Positions 32,801 through 43,428 of a DNA stretch of 64,000 nt are shown here, piece by piece. The notes under the pieces are model-generated. The model saw only the letters and a program-made list of their open reading frames with translations, had not been told where the DNA came from and did not search any database. Source of the stretch: Lepidodermella squamata (Eukaryota; Gastrotricha). Location: assembly GCA_047495785.1 (NCBI GenBank), contig JBLDXI010000033.1, positions 1,612,001 to 1,676,000 on the forward strand, written 5' to 3'. Both the position numbers and the translations under genes were made by a program. Position 1 is the stretch's first letter. The number at the start of each line of letters is the position of its first letter.

Positions 32801-35800
32801 AGAAAAGCGGTCATACATTTTTGTGAACTAGAGGTAAAAAGCGCGAACATCCTCAGATTTCGATTCTGACTGATCGCAGCATTGTGAAAGTTATCAGCCC
32901 TATTCTTGCAGACACCCTAAATCCGCATATTAGGGCAGTACGGTATATATCATTACTCGGCTCCAGTCAAACTACATCTTAAAAATATAGAGGGATGAAT
33001 TATCACTAGCGATCACAGAATGGCCAAGCTAGGATCGCGAAACTCTCCATAGAAATTCTGAATTTCATGGTATTCAGGAGTCAGGTGAAAAATACAAATA
33101 GACTTAAATATTCAAAATGGTAAGCGTAACATATTTATAAACAGATTATCAACTTACTTGGCCATTTCCTGCTCCATCTCGATCAAACGCTTGACGCCCT
33201 CGTACATGTCCTGGGCACATTGGACCTCAGACAGGCCAAGGCGGCGCTTGTTCGAAATGTCGTAGACACCACCCTCGGATTCCGAGTGCTCTCCGTGAAT
33301 GCCTCGGCAGTCAATGTGGTACTGCTCAAGGACCTTCTTGAAGTCCGGATGACGAATGGCGTTGGGGATGGCGATATGAACCGAAGCACGCATGCCAGTG
33401 CCCAAGTTGGTAGGGCAGGCCGACAAGTAGCCAAAGTTCTCGTTGAACTGGAAGCCAAGCTTCGAGCTCAGCTCATTGACAGCGCGAGCCAAGCGAGTGA
33501 AGACAGCCAAAATGTCACCACCAGGTTGCATAGAGATGATGCGCAACTGGTCCTCCTCGTTGACCCAGACCAAAAAGGTCTTGCTGTCGTTGTGGTAGAT
33601 GCCACGACCCTCAGGCCATTCGCGGTTGATTCCGGCAGCTTCCAAGAAGCGATCTCCCTTCTTGAACAGGAAATGGTCATCGACGAGTTGTTGACGGGTC
33701 TTCTCATCCATTCCGGAGAGAGGGTAGTAGTGACCCTTCAGATCACCATCGAGAGTGGTCAAGACACCTACAACGTTCTTTTCGATGTCGATGCGCTCTT
33801 GCTTGGTAAGAGTCGGGGTAAGACCGAATCCCTTCAAGTTACGCGCGACACGAATACGGGTCGAAACGATGTACTTGTTCTCTGGGTCAGGATTGGTGAC
33901 CTTCAGGTGGCTGGGATCGAAGTCAGCCGGGTGCTTATCAGTGGCCTTGTATGGCTTGTGGTAGTCCTCGATAACGGCGTTCAGGAGAGGAGCGAAGACG
34001 TGGTAGCACTCTTCGTCACCAGCGTAGAGACCGACCCCGGAATCCTGGTTGCAAACGCCAGAGTTGATGACATCCTTCAGGGTAACACCACGCGCCGACT
34101 TCTTGTCCTTCAGCTGCTCGAAGACTTCCTTGGTCAAGTACTTGCGAAGCAGGGACTTGTTGTTGTCAGTCCATTTCGGGTATTCAAGACCAGCTGGAGT
34201 CCTAGAAAGGAAAAAAAAGCACCGTTTAATTTCCATATAATTGTCACGTCTAGTGTACTAGAAGTGCAAGGTCTATTGGCGTGCTCAATCGTTTAGGTAC
34301 TCAAGGACAGTTGTTTGTGACAGAAAACAAAAATAAAACTGATAGTCCCAGCTTAAAATTAAAATCAGCACTCAGTTTCGCGCAAACCATGACCAGAAAC
34401 AATGGTTAATCATTTCACAGGATATTCAAGTTAAAATCATCACGAAGATGTTCACTGAATGCTAGCTAATGCTATTAATGCATTGTAAATGTGATAGCCA
34501 CCGCCTATTAAGACTTTTAACCTATTTAGGTCCTATCAAGTGAGGTGAAATGTGATTAAAATACTTAGCTATGATAACAAAAACGGCAAAGTTGAGTTTG
34601 ATTTCCTGGCAGCTTTAAAATTAACTATAAAATGCCAAGTAAAATACCATAGAATCGAAAGTTTGATTGTACCCCAAAATATGAACTAATGATTTATCGA
34701 AAGCAATCCCCAAAAGAGGATATGAACATTTCCTAGAATTTGGCGCAAGATTATGAAGTAGTTTGGAAAAGCCCAGATGACTTTTAAAAGAGATCGAGTG
34801 AGATGGGAAATGGAAAGGTCTCCATCGAATTCATCTACAAGTTTATCAATTTTAGTAACGGCAAGACGGCTCAAAAAACATAAGTAAACAAAAAATTGAC
34901 GGTTAAAACTATGAACAAATATCAATATCACGAAAACAATCTATAGGATATTCCATCGAACAAATCTTGATTTCACCTCTTTTTGCTAATCATCGACGAT
35001 TTGTTAAACACCGTGAACACCCTATTACATGAAGATTACGCTATATGAGGGGAACGCTGAGCTAATTTACACGATGAATACGACATGGATGCATGCCGAC
35101 ATGATGGAAGGGGACTAGAACGATTAATTTCAACTCACTTGGCCATCTCCTGTTCCATCTCGATCAGGCGCTTGACACCCTCGTACATGTCCTGGGCACA
35201 TTGGACCTCAGACAGACCAAGGCGACGCTTGTTCGAAATGTCGTAGACACCGCCCTCGGATTCAGAGTGCTCACCATGGATGCCACGGCAGTCAATGTGG
35301 TACTGCTCAAGAACCTGTTTGAACTCAGGGTGGCGAATAGCGTTAGGAATCGCAATGTGAACCGAAGCACGCATGCCGGTTCCCAAGTTGGTCGGGCAGG
35401 CCGACAAGTAGCCAAAGTTCTCGCTGAACTGGAAGCCAAGCTTCGCGCTCAGTTCATTGACGGCGCGAGCGAGACGGGTGAAGACAGCCAAGATATCACC
35501 ACCAGGTTGCATGGAGATGATGCGGAGCTGATCCTCTTCGTTGACCCAGACCAAGAAGGTCTTGCTGTCGTTGTGGTAGATACCACGGCCTTCGGGCCAT
35601 TCACGGTTAATACCGGCAGCTTCCAGGAAGCGATCACCCTTCTTGAACAGGAAGTGGTCGTCGACCAACTGTTGACGGGTCTTTTCGTCCATTCCAGACA
35701 AGGGGTAGTAGTGGCCCTTCAGGTCACCATCCAGAGTGGTGAGGACACCGACGACGTTCTTCTCAATATCGATACGCTCTTGCTTGGTAAGAGTTGGCGT

Positions 35801-38800
35801 CAGGCCGAATCCCTTCAAGTTACGAGCGACACGAATGCGAGTTGAAACGATGTACTTGTTGTCGGGGTCAGGGTTGGTGACCTTCAGGTGGCTGGGATCG
35901 AAGTCAGCCGGGTGCTTGTCGGTGGCCTTGTAGGGCTTGTGGTAGTCCTCGATGACAGCGTTGAGGAGAGGAGCGAAGACGTGGTAGCACTCTTCGTCGC
36001 CAGCGTACAGACCCACTCCGGAATCCTGGTTGCAAACACCAGAGTTGATGACATCCTTCAGGGTGACACCGCGGGCCGATTTCTTGTCCTTCAGCTGTTC
36101 GAAGACCTCCTTGGTCAAGTACTTGCGAAGCAGGGACTTGTTGTTGTCAGTCCACTTCGGGTATTCCAGTGGAACTGGGACCCTGAAAAATTAGAACACC
36201 GGATTATTAAACGCCTCCCATTTTTAGATCGGAATTACGTTTCATCAGTAGCATCGGTCATGATGTTTTTGAATATTGCTCAGTTTAACTTAACCGCTCT
36301 ATAAATACGCGGAATTTTTAAGGTTCCCTGAATCATAAATTTGACGACATTCATAACTTTCTCTGACGAGAAATGAATAGCCTAACTATACATTCAGGAC
36401 AACGAATACGGTTCGTTACATAGCTATCTATGTCATTCGCGAAAACAAATATAAGCCTAGCCTCATTCCAGATGAAAGAAAAAGCTGGATTGACAACGCA
36501 AGCGGAAACCGCCTGGGACAGTGCAAGACAAATAACCCGAAGCTTAGACTAGACGATCATAGAGCAACTCCTTAGTGCAATCTGATGCTTAACATGTTTT
36601 CAACTTTCACAAGACAACTGGGGCTACATTGATGCAACAAGCAATTTAAACCTCTCTTATTGAATTCAGAGCTGATAAAAGAAGCGGAAACGGAAAAATA
36701 ATTCGGAAAGCTTACTTGGCCATTTCCTGTTCCATTTCAATCAAGCGCTTGACACCTTCGTACATATCTTGGGCGCACTGCACCTCAGAAAGACCAAGGC
36801 GACGCTTGTTCGAAATATCGTAAACGCCACCCTCGGACTCGGAGTGCTCACCATGAATGCCGCGGCAATCAATGTGGTACTGTTCCAAGAGCTTCTTGAA
36901 CTCAGGGTGGCGAATAGCATTGGGGATGGCGATGTGAACTGAAGCACGCATGCCGGTACCCAAGTTGGTCGGGCAGGCCGAGAGATAGCCGAAGTTTTCA
37001 TTGAACTGGAAGCCCAATTTGTTGCTCAGCTCATTGACAGCACGAGCCAAGCGAGTGAAGACGGCCAGGATATCACCACCAGGTTGCATGGAGATGATGC
37101 GGAGCTGATCTTCCTCGTTGACCCACACAAGGAAGGTCTTGTCGTCATTGTGGTAGATGCCACGACCCTCAGGCCATTCGCGGTTGATACCGGCGGCCTC
37201 GAGGAAACGATCGCCCTTCTTGAAGAGGAAATGATCATCGACCAACTGTTGGCGGGTCTTTTCGTCCATGCCAGACAAGGGGTAGTAGTGACCCTTCAGG
37301 TCACCGCCGAGAGTAGTCAAAACTCCGACGACCTTCTTCTCGATATCAATGCGCTCTTGTTTCGTCAGGGTCGGGGTCAGACCGAATCCCTTCAAGTTGC
37401 GGGCAACACGAATACGAGTGGAGACAATGAATTTGTTGTCTGGATCCGGGTTAGTGACCTTCAGGTGGCTGGGGTCGAAGTCAGCTGGGTGCTTGTCAGT
37501 AGCTTTGTACGGCTTGTGGTAGTCCTCGATAACGGCATTCAGCAGAGGAGCAAACACCTTGTAGCACTCCTCATCGCCAGCGTACAAGCCGACACCTGAA
37601 TCCTGGTTGCAAACACCAGAGTTGATGATCTCTTTCAGACCAACGCCACGAGACGACTTCTTGTCCTTCAGCTGGTCGAAAATCTCTTTCGTGAGATACT
37701 TGCGGAGAAGAGATTTGTTGTTATCAGTCCATTTCGGGTATTCGAAAGGCGCTTTCCTGTCGTATAAATAACAAAAATTAGTTAGAATAGATGGGTAATT
37801 CTTTTCTATTTCCCTCTCGATTATCTAGAGGCTTTAGAGGTTGCTTTATTGCAAGTTATTGAACATCCGCGTCTAAGAAAATGATGCTATTTGGTTTAGC
37901 GATGCTCAGCAATTTTTTGAAACGATTAACCGAGTCAAGTATTCGAATTAATTGCGATTATAAGCTCCCGAAATCGACTCGATTAATCGAATTGAATCCT
38001 CCCTGATTAGGAAACCAAAACTGAGACTCGATTAGAAAATCACGAATTTTGATAAGAACGAACGATTTTAAATGTCAAAGTTTCGGAAGATTACACATCC
38101 CCAGATCATTAGAAATTAAAAAGAAGGGGTGTGTGACATTTTCAGAGTACAACCGTCAGCGAGACAATAGGTGAAAAATAATGCCAGGGAACCGGCGTAA
38201 AAAAAAGAATATAAGTTGGAAACTAACGCGGCCATCTCCTTTTCCATCTCGATCAAACGCTTGACACCCTCGTACATGTCCTGGGCGCATTGAACTTCGG
38301 AGAGGCCGAGGCGACGTTTGTTCGAAATGTCGTAGACACCTCCCTCGGACTCGGAGTGCTCACCATGAATGCCACGGCAGTCGATGTGGTACTGCTCCAA
38401 CAGCTTCTTGAACTCAGGGTGATTGATGGCATGGGGGATAGCAATGTGCACCGAGGCGCGCATGCCAGTGCCCAAGTTGGTGGGGCAAGCCGACATGTAA
38501 CCGAAGTTCTCGTTGAACTGGAAGCCAAGCTTCGAGCTCAGTTCGTTCACGGCACGAGCCAAGCGAGTGAATACGGCCAGGATATCGCCACCTGGTTGCA
38601 TGGAGATGATGCGGAGCTGGTCCTCTTCGTTGACCCAGACCAAGAAGGTCTTGTCGTCGTTGTGGAAGATACCACGACCCTCAGGCCATTCGCGATTGAT
38701 ACCAGCGGCCTCGAGGAAGCGATCACCCTTCTTGAAGAGGAAATGGTCATCGACCAGCTGTTTGCGGGTCTTCTCATCCATTCCGGAGAGAGGGTAGTAG

Positions 38801-41800
38801 TGGCCCTTTAGATCACCGCCGAGGGTGGTGAGGACACCAACGACCTTCTTCTCGATGTCGATGCGCTCCTGCTTCGTCAAGGTTGGCGTCAGACCATAGC
38901 CCTTCAAATTACGCGCGACACGAATGCGGGTGGAAACGATGAATTTATTGTCTGGATCCGGGTTGGTCACCTTCAAATGGCTCGGGTCGAAGTCAGCCGG
39001 GTGCTTATCAGTGGCTTTGTACGGCTTGTGGTAGTCTTCGATAACGGCGTTGAGGAGAGGCGCGAAAACCTTGTAGCATTCCTCATCACCAGCGTAGAGA
39101 CCAACTCCGGAATCCTGGTTGCAAACACCCGAGTTGATGACCTCCTTCAAACCAACTCCACGAGACGATTTCTTGTCCTTCAGCTGGTCGAAAATTTCCT
39201 TGGTCAAGTATTTGCGAAGGAGAGACTTGTTGTTGTCGGTCCACTTCGGGTATTCAAAAGGCGCTTTCCTGTCATAAAAAATAAAATAATAACAAACAGT
39301 CATTATGAAATTCTTTTATCGTCGTCCCAGTCATCACTCTCGTTTTCTATTATCATCTTTTTCGTTGTCTTAATTCAGCTGCTTTGAGCTGACAGATTCG
39401 CTCAAATGCGATGGAACAGTACAAATACGAGACCACGATCGAAAACCATCAAGACTTAACACTTAATCCCCGGGAAAATGAGGATACTTGAGATAGAATA
39501 TGTCTTCAAATTTCAATGGTTTGCACAAAGTCCTACTTTTACGCCAAAGTTCACAAAATATCGTATAACAGAAAAAACGTTCATCTTACCCGTGAATTTC
39601 TTCTCGTAAAACTAAAGTTGAGACTAAGACTGAGAAATAGGTGGGAAATAGCATCTTATCTTTGATTGCGTCCCCTAGCGAAAAATACAGGAAAAATGTA
39701 AGAGACTCACGCGGCCATTTCCTGTTCCATCTCGATCAGGCGCTTCACGCCCTCGTACATGTCCTGGGCACACTGGACCTCGGACAGACCAAGGCGACGC
39801 TTGTTGGAGATGTCGTAGACACCACCTTCGGACTCGGAGTGCTCACCATGGATTCCGCGGCAGTCGATGTGGTACTGCTCCAAGAGCTTCTTGAACTCAG
39901 GGTGATTGATGGCGTGGGGGATAGCGATATGGACCGATGCGCGCATACCAGTACCCAGGTTAGTCGGGCAGGCTGACAAGTAGCCGAAGTTCTCGTTGAA
40001 CTGGAAGCCGAGCTTCGAGCTCAGTTCATTGACGGCGCGAGCGAGACGGGTGAAGACAGCCAAGATATCACCACCAGGTTGCATGGAGATAATGCGAAGT
40101 TGATCCTCTTCGTTGACCCAGACCAAGAAGGTCTTGTCGTTATTGTGGTAGATACCACGACCCTCGGGCCATTCACGGTTAATGCCGGCAGCCTCGAGGA
40201 AGCGATCGCCCTTCTTGAACAGGAAGTGATCATCGACCAGCTGTTGACGGGTCTTTTCATCCATGCCCGACAACGGGTAGTAGTGACCCTTCAGATCACC
40301 GCCGAGTGTAGTCAAAACTCCGACGACCTTCTTCTCGATATCAATACGCTCCTGTTTCGTCAAGGTTGGCGTCAATCCGTAACCCTTCAAGTTGCGGGCG
40401 ACACGAATACGGGTCGAAACGATGAATTTGTTGTCGGGGTCAGGGTTAGTGACCTTGAGATGGCTAGGATCGAAGTCAGCCGGGTGCTTATCAGTGGCCT
40501 TATACGGCTTGTGGTAATCTTCGATAACGGCGTTGAGAAGAGGCGCGAACACCTTGTAGCACTCCTCATCACCAGCGTAGAGACCAACGCCGGAATCCTG
40601 GTTGCAAACACCCGAGTTGATGACCTCCTTCAATCCAACTCCACGAGACGATTTCTTGTCCTTCAGCTGATCGAAGACTTCCTTGGTCAGGTACTTGCGA
40701 AGAAGGGACTTGTTGTTATCAGTCCATTTCGGGTATTCGAAGGGCGCTTTCCTGAAGAAACAAAAGGATGTTAATTGAAACCTAGTGTCACGTCATCTTT
40801 CAACTATTTTCGACACGTTTGGAAGGCACGCAAAGAAACGGTATCATAATGACCCGTTGTATGTTGCGCACAGCCCCATTCTCGATTAACAAGAATTGAA
40901 GTTTTTATGGTTTGATCAGTATTGATCACTAGCATCTTTCATCTTATCCTTATTTCAAATTATATTTTCAGGTTATTATAATATCCATGCTTGGTATTTC
41001 GGTTCAAATAAAGCGCGTTACCGAGCTAATTTATAAAAATGCATTAGTTTTTGACACTTGGAATTTGACTGCAGAACAACATTCTCGAATCAATTTTAAA
41101 ATTTTAAAATGCCAAGCCGCTCAGTTAAAAGAAGGTGATGATCCTCGAATCAAATCATGATTAAAAGTGCTGATCAAATAGGAATCTATTGCAAGTCATT
41201 TTATACAAACAATTGTTTTAAACAAAATTGAAATTTCGAAGGCATGAATATAGCTGATTTTAAAATAATTTAAAACATTCAAAAGGGCAATTTTTGTCAA
41301 TTTTTGGTAATTATTGCCTTGTGATCAAAAGGGTTCTTTGATTACTTTGATCAAAAACATTAACTCGAGACATGGAAAAAGAAAAGCGGACTTACGCGGC
41401 CATTTCCTGTTCCATCGCAATCAGGCGCTTCACGCCCTCGTACATGTCCTGGGCACATTGGACCTCAGAAAGGCCGAGGCGACGCTTGTTTGAAATATCG
41501 TAAACGCCACCTTCGGATTCCGAGTGTTCGCCGTGGATGCCGCGGCAATCAATGTGATACTGTTCCAAGACCTTCTTGAAGTCAGGATGGTTGATGGCAT
41601 GAGGGATAGCAATGTGCACCGAGGCGCGCATGCCGGTACCCAAGTTGGTGGGGCAAGCCGAGAGATAACCGAAATTGGGGTTGAATTGGAAACCCAGCTT
41701 CGAGCTCAGTTCGTTAACAGCGCGAGCGAGACGGGTGAAAACAGCCAAGATATCACCACCTGGTTGCATGGAGATGATGCGCAGTTGATCTTCCTCATTG

Positions 41801-43428
41801 ACCCAGACAAGGAAGGTCTTGTCATTGTTGTGGAAAATACCACGACCCTCAGGCCATTCGCGGTTGATTCCGGCAGCTTCCAAGAAGCGATCGCCCTTCT
41901 TGAAAAGGAAATGATCATCAACGAGTTGTTGACGGGTCTTTTCGTCCATTCCAGATAGAGGGTAGTAGTGACCTTTGAGGTCGCCACCAAGCGAGGTGAG
42001 AACGCCAACGACTTTCTGTTCAATTTCGATGCGCTCCTGCTTAGTCAGGGTTGGGGTCAGACCATAGCCCTTCAAGTTGCGAGCGACACGAATGCGGGTC
42101 GAAACGATGTACTTGTTATCAGGGTCGGGGTTAGTGACCTTCAGGTGGCTGGGGTCGAAATCAGCCGGGTGCTTATCAGTGGCTTTGTACGGCTTATGGT
42201 AGTCTTCGATCACAGGGTTGACAAGGGATGCGAACAGGGTGTAGCACTCCTCATCGCCGACGTAGAGACCAACTCCGGAATCTTGGTTGACTACGCCAGA
42301 GTTGATAACGTCCTTCAGGCTGACACCGCGGGCCGACTTCTTGTCCTTCAGCTGTTCGAAGACTTCCTTGGTGAGGTGCTTGCGAAGCAGCGATTTGTTT
42401 TCAGGCGTCCATTCAGGGTACGACATTTTTGTAGTTAGATTTGCAGCAGCAGATCCGACACGGTCAAGTGCAGCGTCGAGTTGAGCTTTCAGTTGCCTGA
42501 AATAAATTTAAAATAATAAATTTTGAATAAAATCGTCGAGCAATTACAGCAGTTAACCGATTATTTACCTGTACATGATTAGGCTGAATTTAGTTAAATA
42601 ACCTCAGATAATTTGGTGATATTGCAATTTTGATATAGCAGAAAAACCACAACAAGGTAATAGTTCGTCTAAATAATGTAAACAGCGTCAGAGATACGGT
42701 TGAGAAAAATTGGTCTTTCAATCTCGAAAAAATTGTTGAAAATGAAATGAAGAAAAAAACAGTGACGGGCGAAAAAATGAGCAGCGTGACGCTATGAAAA
42801 AATTTTCATTATGCGAGCGCCAAAAAATACGATTTATCGCGCGTGCGTCAAAAGCGCTATTTTTTGCGCACAAAAAAGCGTGGCCATTTGCATCGGCCTT
42901 TGATCGGCTCACATGGCGACCTTTTCAGTAGATTTTTTCTAAGAAATCACGATGCTTTTGAATTAAATTTTACAGTAACACAAAGTTTTTAAATAAAGCG
43001 GGTATACACACAAATTATCTTGAATTTAAAAACGCTGTCAACGGATGCTAAGCCAAGGCTTAACGATGAACTTATTGTGATGAATGGCATAAAATTTGAA
43101 TACGGCGCAGATTCGGGGCGCGTAAGGGTCAGCGCGTCGGTGACGCAAAATCATTCCCTCAATCAATGGGATTTAGAATAGACAATAAAGATGGAAACAT
43201 TTTCACAGGAAAATCTAAGTGAAGAGGAGGAAAATAATGCGAGGAAAGCGGCGTGCTAATTTCTACCACCCTCGAGAATGCAACGTACCTGTCTTTTGAT
43301 TTTTCGTGGCGATGATGATGGTGATGGTGATGGTGGCGATTTTCACCCGGCGATGGTGACGATTCTTTACCGGTTGCCGGCAAGACGCGCTTAGCCGCGC
43401 TACCTATAGCTACGGTTGCCGTTAACAT
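28807..43428 (-). CDS. Eight-domain arginine kinase polyprotein (about 2,848 residues)
   Basis: Nine exons on the minus strand: 43428-43289, 42496-41396, 40751-39711, 39268-38228, 37756-36716, 36182-35139, 34201-33158, 31885-30842 and 29857-28807. Exons 2-9 each hold one complete arginine kinase domain. Each begins after an AG acceptor, and exons 2-8 end at a GT donor (GTAAGT, GTGAGT, GTTAGT or GTAAGC) in the same phase (2), so all join in frame; the last alone ends in a unique AKK-stop. Exons 3-7 and 9 have no usable ATG before the kinase sequence, so they cannot be separate genes. Every domain keeps the catalytic Cys (SACPTNLGTGMRA), the Arg residues of STRIRVARN, NEEDQLR and the GEHSES loop. 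Arginine kinase buffers ATP by reversible phosphorylation of arginine. Exon 1 adds a basic N-terminus and eight consecutive His. Alternative: exons used singly through intron retention or alternative promoters. Confidence 0.8.
30842..31885 (-). CDS. Arginine kinase domain 7 (exon 8)
   Basis: 1,044 bases when spliced at TTGATTCCAG/G; linker K-I-P-V-E-L-E-Y-P-K-W, with T-E-T-N-K-S in place of T-D-N-N-K-S. The frame is also open upstream of the acceptor to an ATG at 31923, giving a possible separate start. Donor AA/GTGAGT. Confidence 0.85.
31886..31923 (-). promoter_or_regulatory. Candidate alternative start for a two-domain arginine kinase
   Basis: An ATG in good context (CAACCATGG) opens 13 codons (M-A-D-V-N-N-D-D-T-V-D-S-R) that run in frame straight through the acceptor into domain 7. 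Starting here and splicing domain 7 to domain 8 gives 710 residues, close to known two-domain arginine kinases. An acceptor-like CTTATAG lies 18 bases before the ATG. The intron holding this start (31886-33157) is the longest in the gene, with room for an internal promoter; I see nothing else in it. Confidence 0.45.
33158..34201 (-). CDS. Arginine kinase domain 6 (exon 7)
   Basis: 1,044 bases, linker K-T-P-A-G-L-E-Y-P-K-W, acceptor TTTCTAG. N-P-D-P-E-N-K replaces N-P-D-P-D-N-K. Donor AA/GTAAGT. Confidence 0.85.
35139..36182 (-). CDS. Arginine kinase domain 5 (exon 6)
   Basis: 1,044 bases, linker K-V-P-V-P-L-E-Y-P-K-W. Contains L-S-A-K-L-G-F-Q-F-S-E-N. Shares G-V-T-L-K-D with domains 6 and 7. 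Donor AA/GTGAGT. Confidence 0.85.
36716..37756 (-). CDS. Arginine kinase domain 4 (exon 5)
   Basis: 1,041 bases, linker A-K-A-P-F-E-Y-P-K-W, with N-E-L-S-N-K-L-G (Asn for Ser). Ends AA/GTAAGC. Closest to domains 2 and 3 at its N-terminal end, but its Lys end and the V-H-I-A-I-P-N-A-I-R-H-P block match domains 5 and 6, which suggests exchange between copies. Confidence 0.85.
38228..39268 (-). CDS. Arginine kinase domain 3 (exon 4)
   Basis: 1,041 bases, linker A-K-A-P-F-E-Y-P-K-W. Its donor is GC/GTTAGT, so unlike the others it meets no stop at once if the intron is kept: the open frame runs about 33 codons on. Carries Y-M-S-A-C in place of Y-L-S-A-C. Confidence 0.85.
39711..40751 (-). CDS. 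Arginine kinase domain 2 (exon 3)
   Basis: 1,041 bases, linker A-K-A-P-F-E-Y-P-K-W. No ATG before the kinase core. Same length and linker as domains 3 and 4, with which it forms a subgroup (GVGLKE). Donor GC/GTGAGT. Confidence 0.85.
41396..42496 (-). CDS. Arginine kinase domain 1 (exon 2)
   Basis: 1,101 bases. The most divergent of the eight: V-G-D-E-E-C-Y-T-L-F-A-S-L-V-N-P replaces the A-G-D-E-E-C-Y of the others, and it has a P-x-F-G-Y loop. Catalytic Cys, GEHSES and NEEDQ are intact. An internal Met (42426) just before S-Y-P-E-W could serve as an alternative start. Donor GC/GTAAGT. Confidence 0.85.
43289..43428 (-). CDS. Exon 1 of the polyprotein: basic N-terminus with eight His
   Basis: Encodes 46 residues plus two bases: Ala/Lys/Arg-rich start (residues 1-20), a Ser/Pro linker, eight His flanked by Arg, then K-S-K-D-R completed across the junction. 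The donor is GACAG/GTACGT. It joins in phase to the exon at 42496, whose first 23 codons (Q-L-K-A-Q-L-D-A-A-L-D...) are open and helix-like before the kinase. The N-terminus could be a targeting signal (no acidic residue in its first 20); unproven. Exon assignment rests on donor quality and phase. Confidence 0.65.

Noticed and set aside
30904-34296. Long plus-strand open frames of about 340-360 codons across the arginine kinase exons
   Set aside because: They mirror the kinase exons on the other strand and arise from biased codon use; no domain or start context of their own.
28807-42426. Eight separate arginine kinase genes in tandem
   Set aside because: Most blocks lack a start codon before the kinase core, and each is framed by matching phase-2 splice sites, which fits exons of one gene better.
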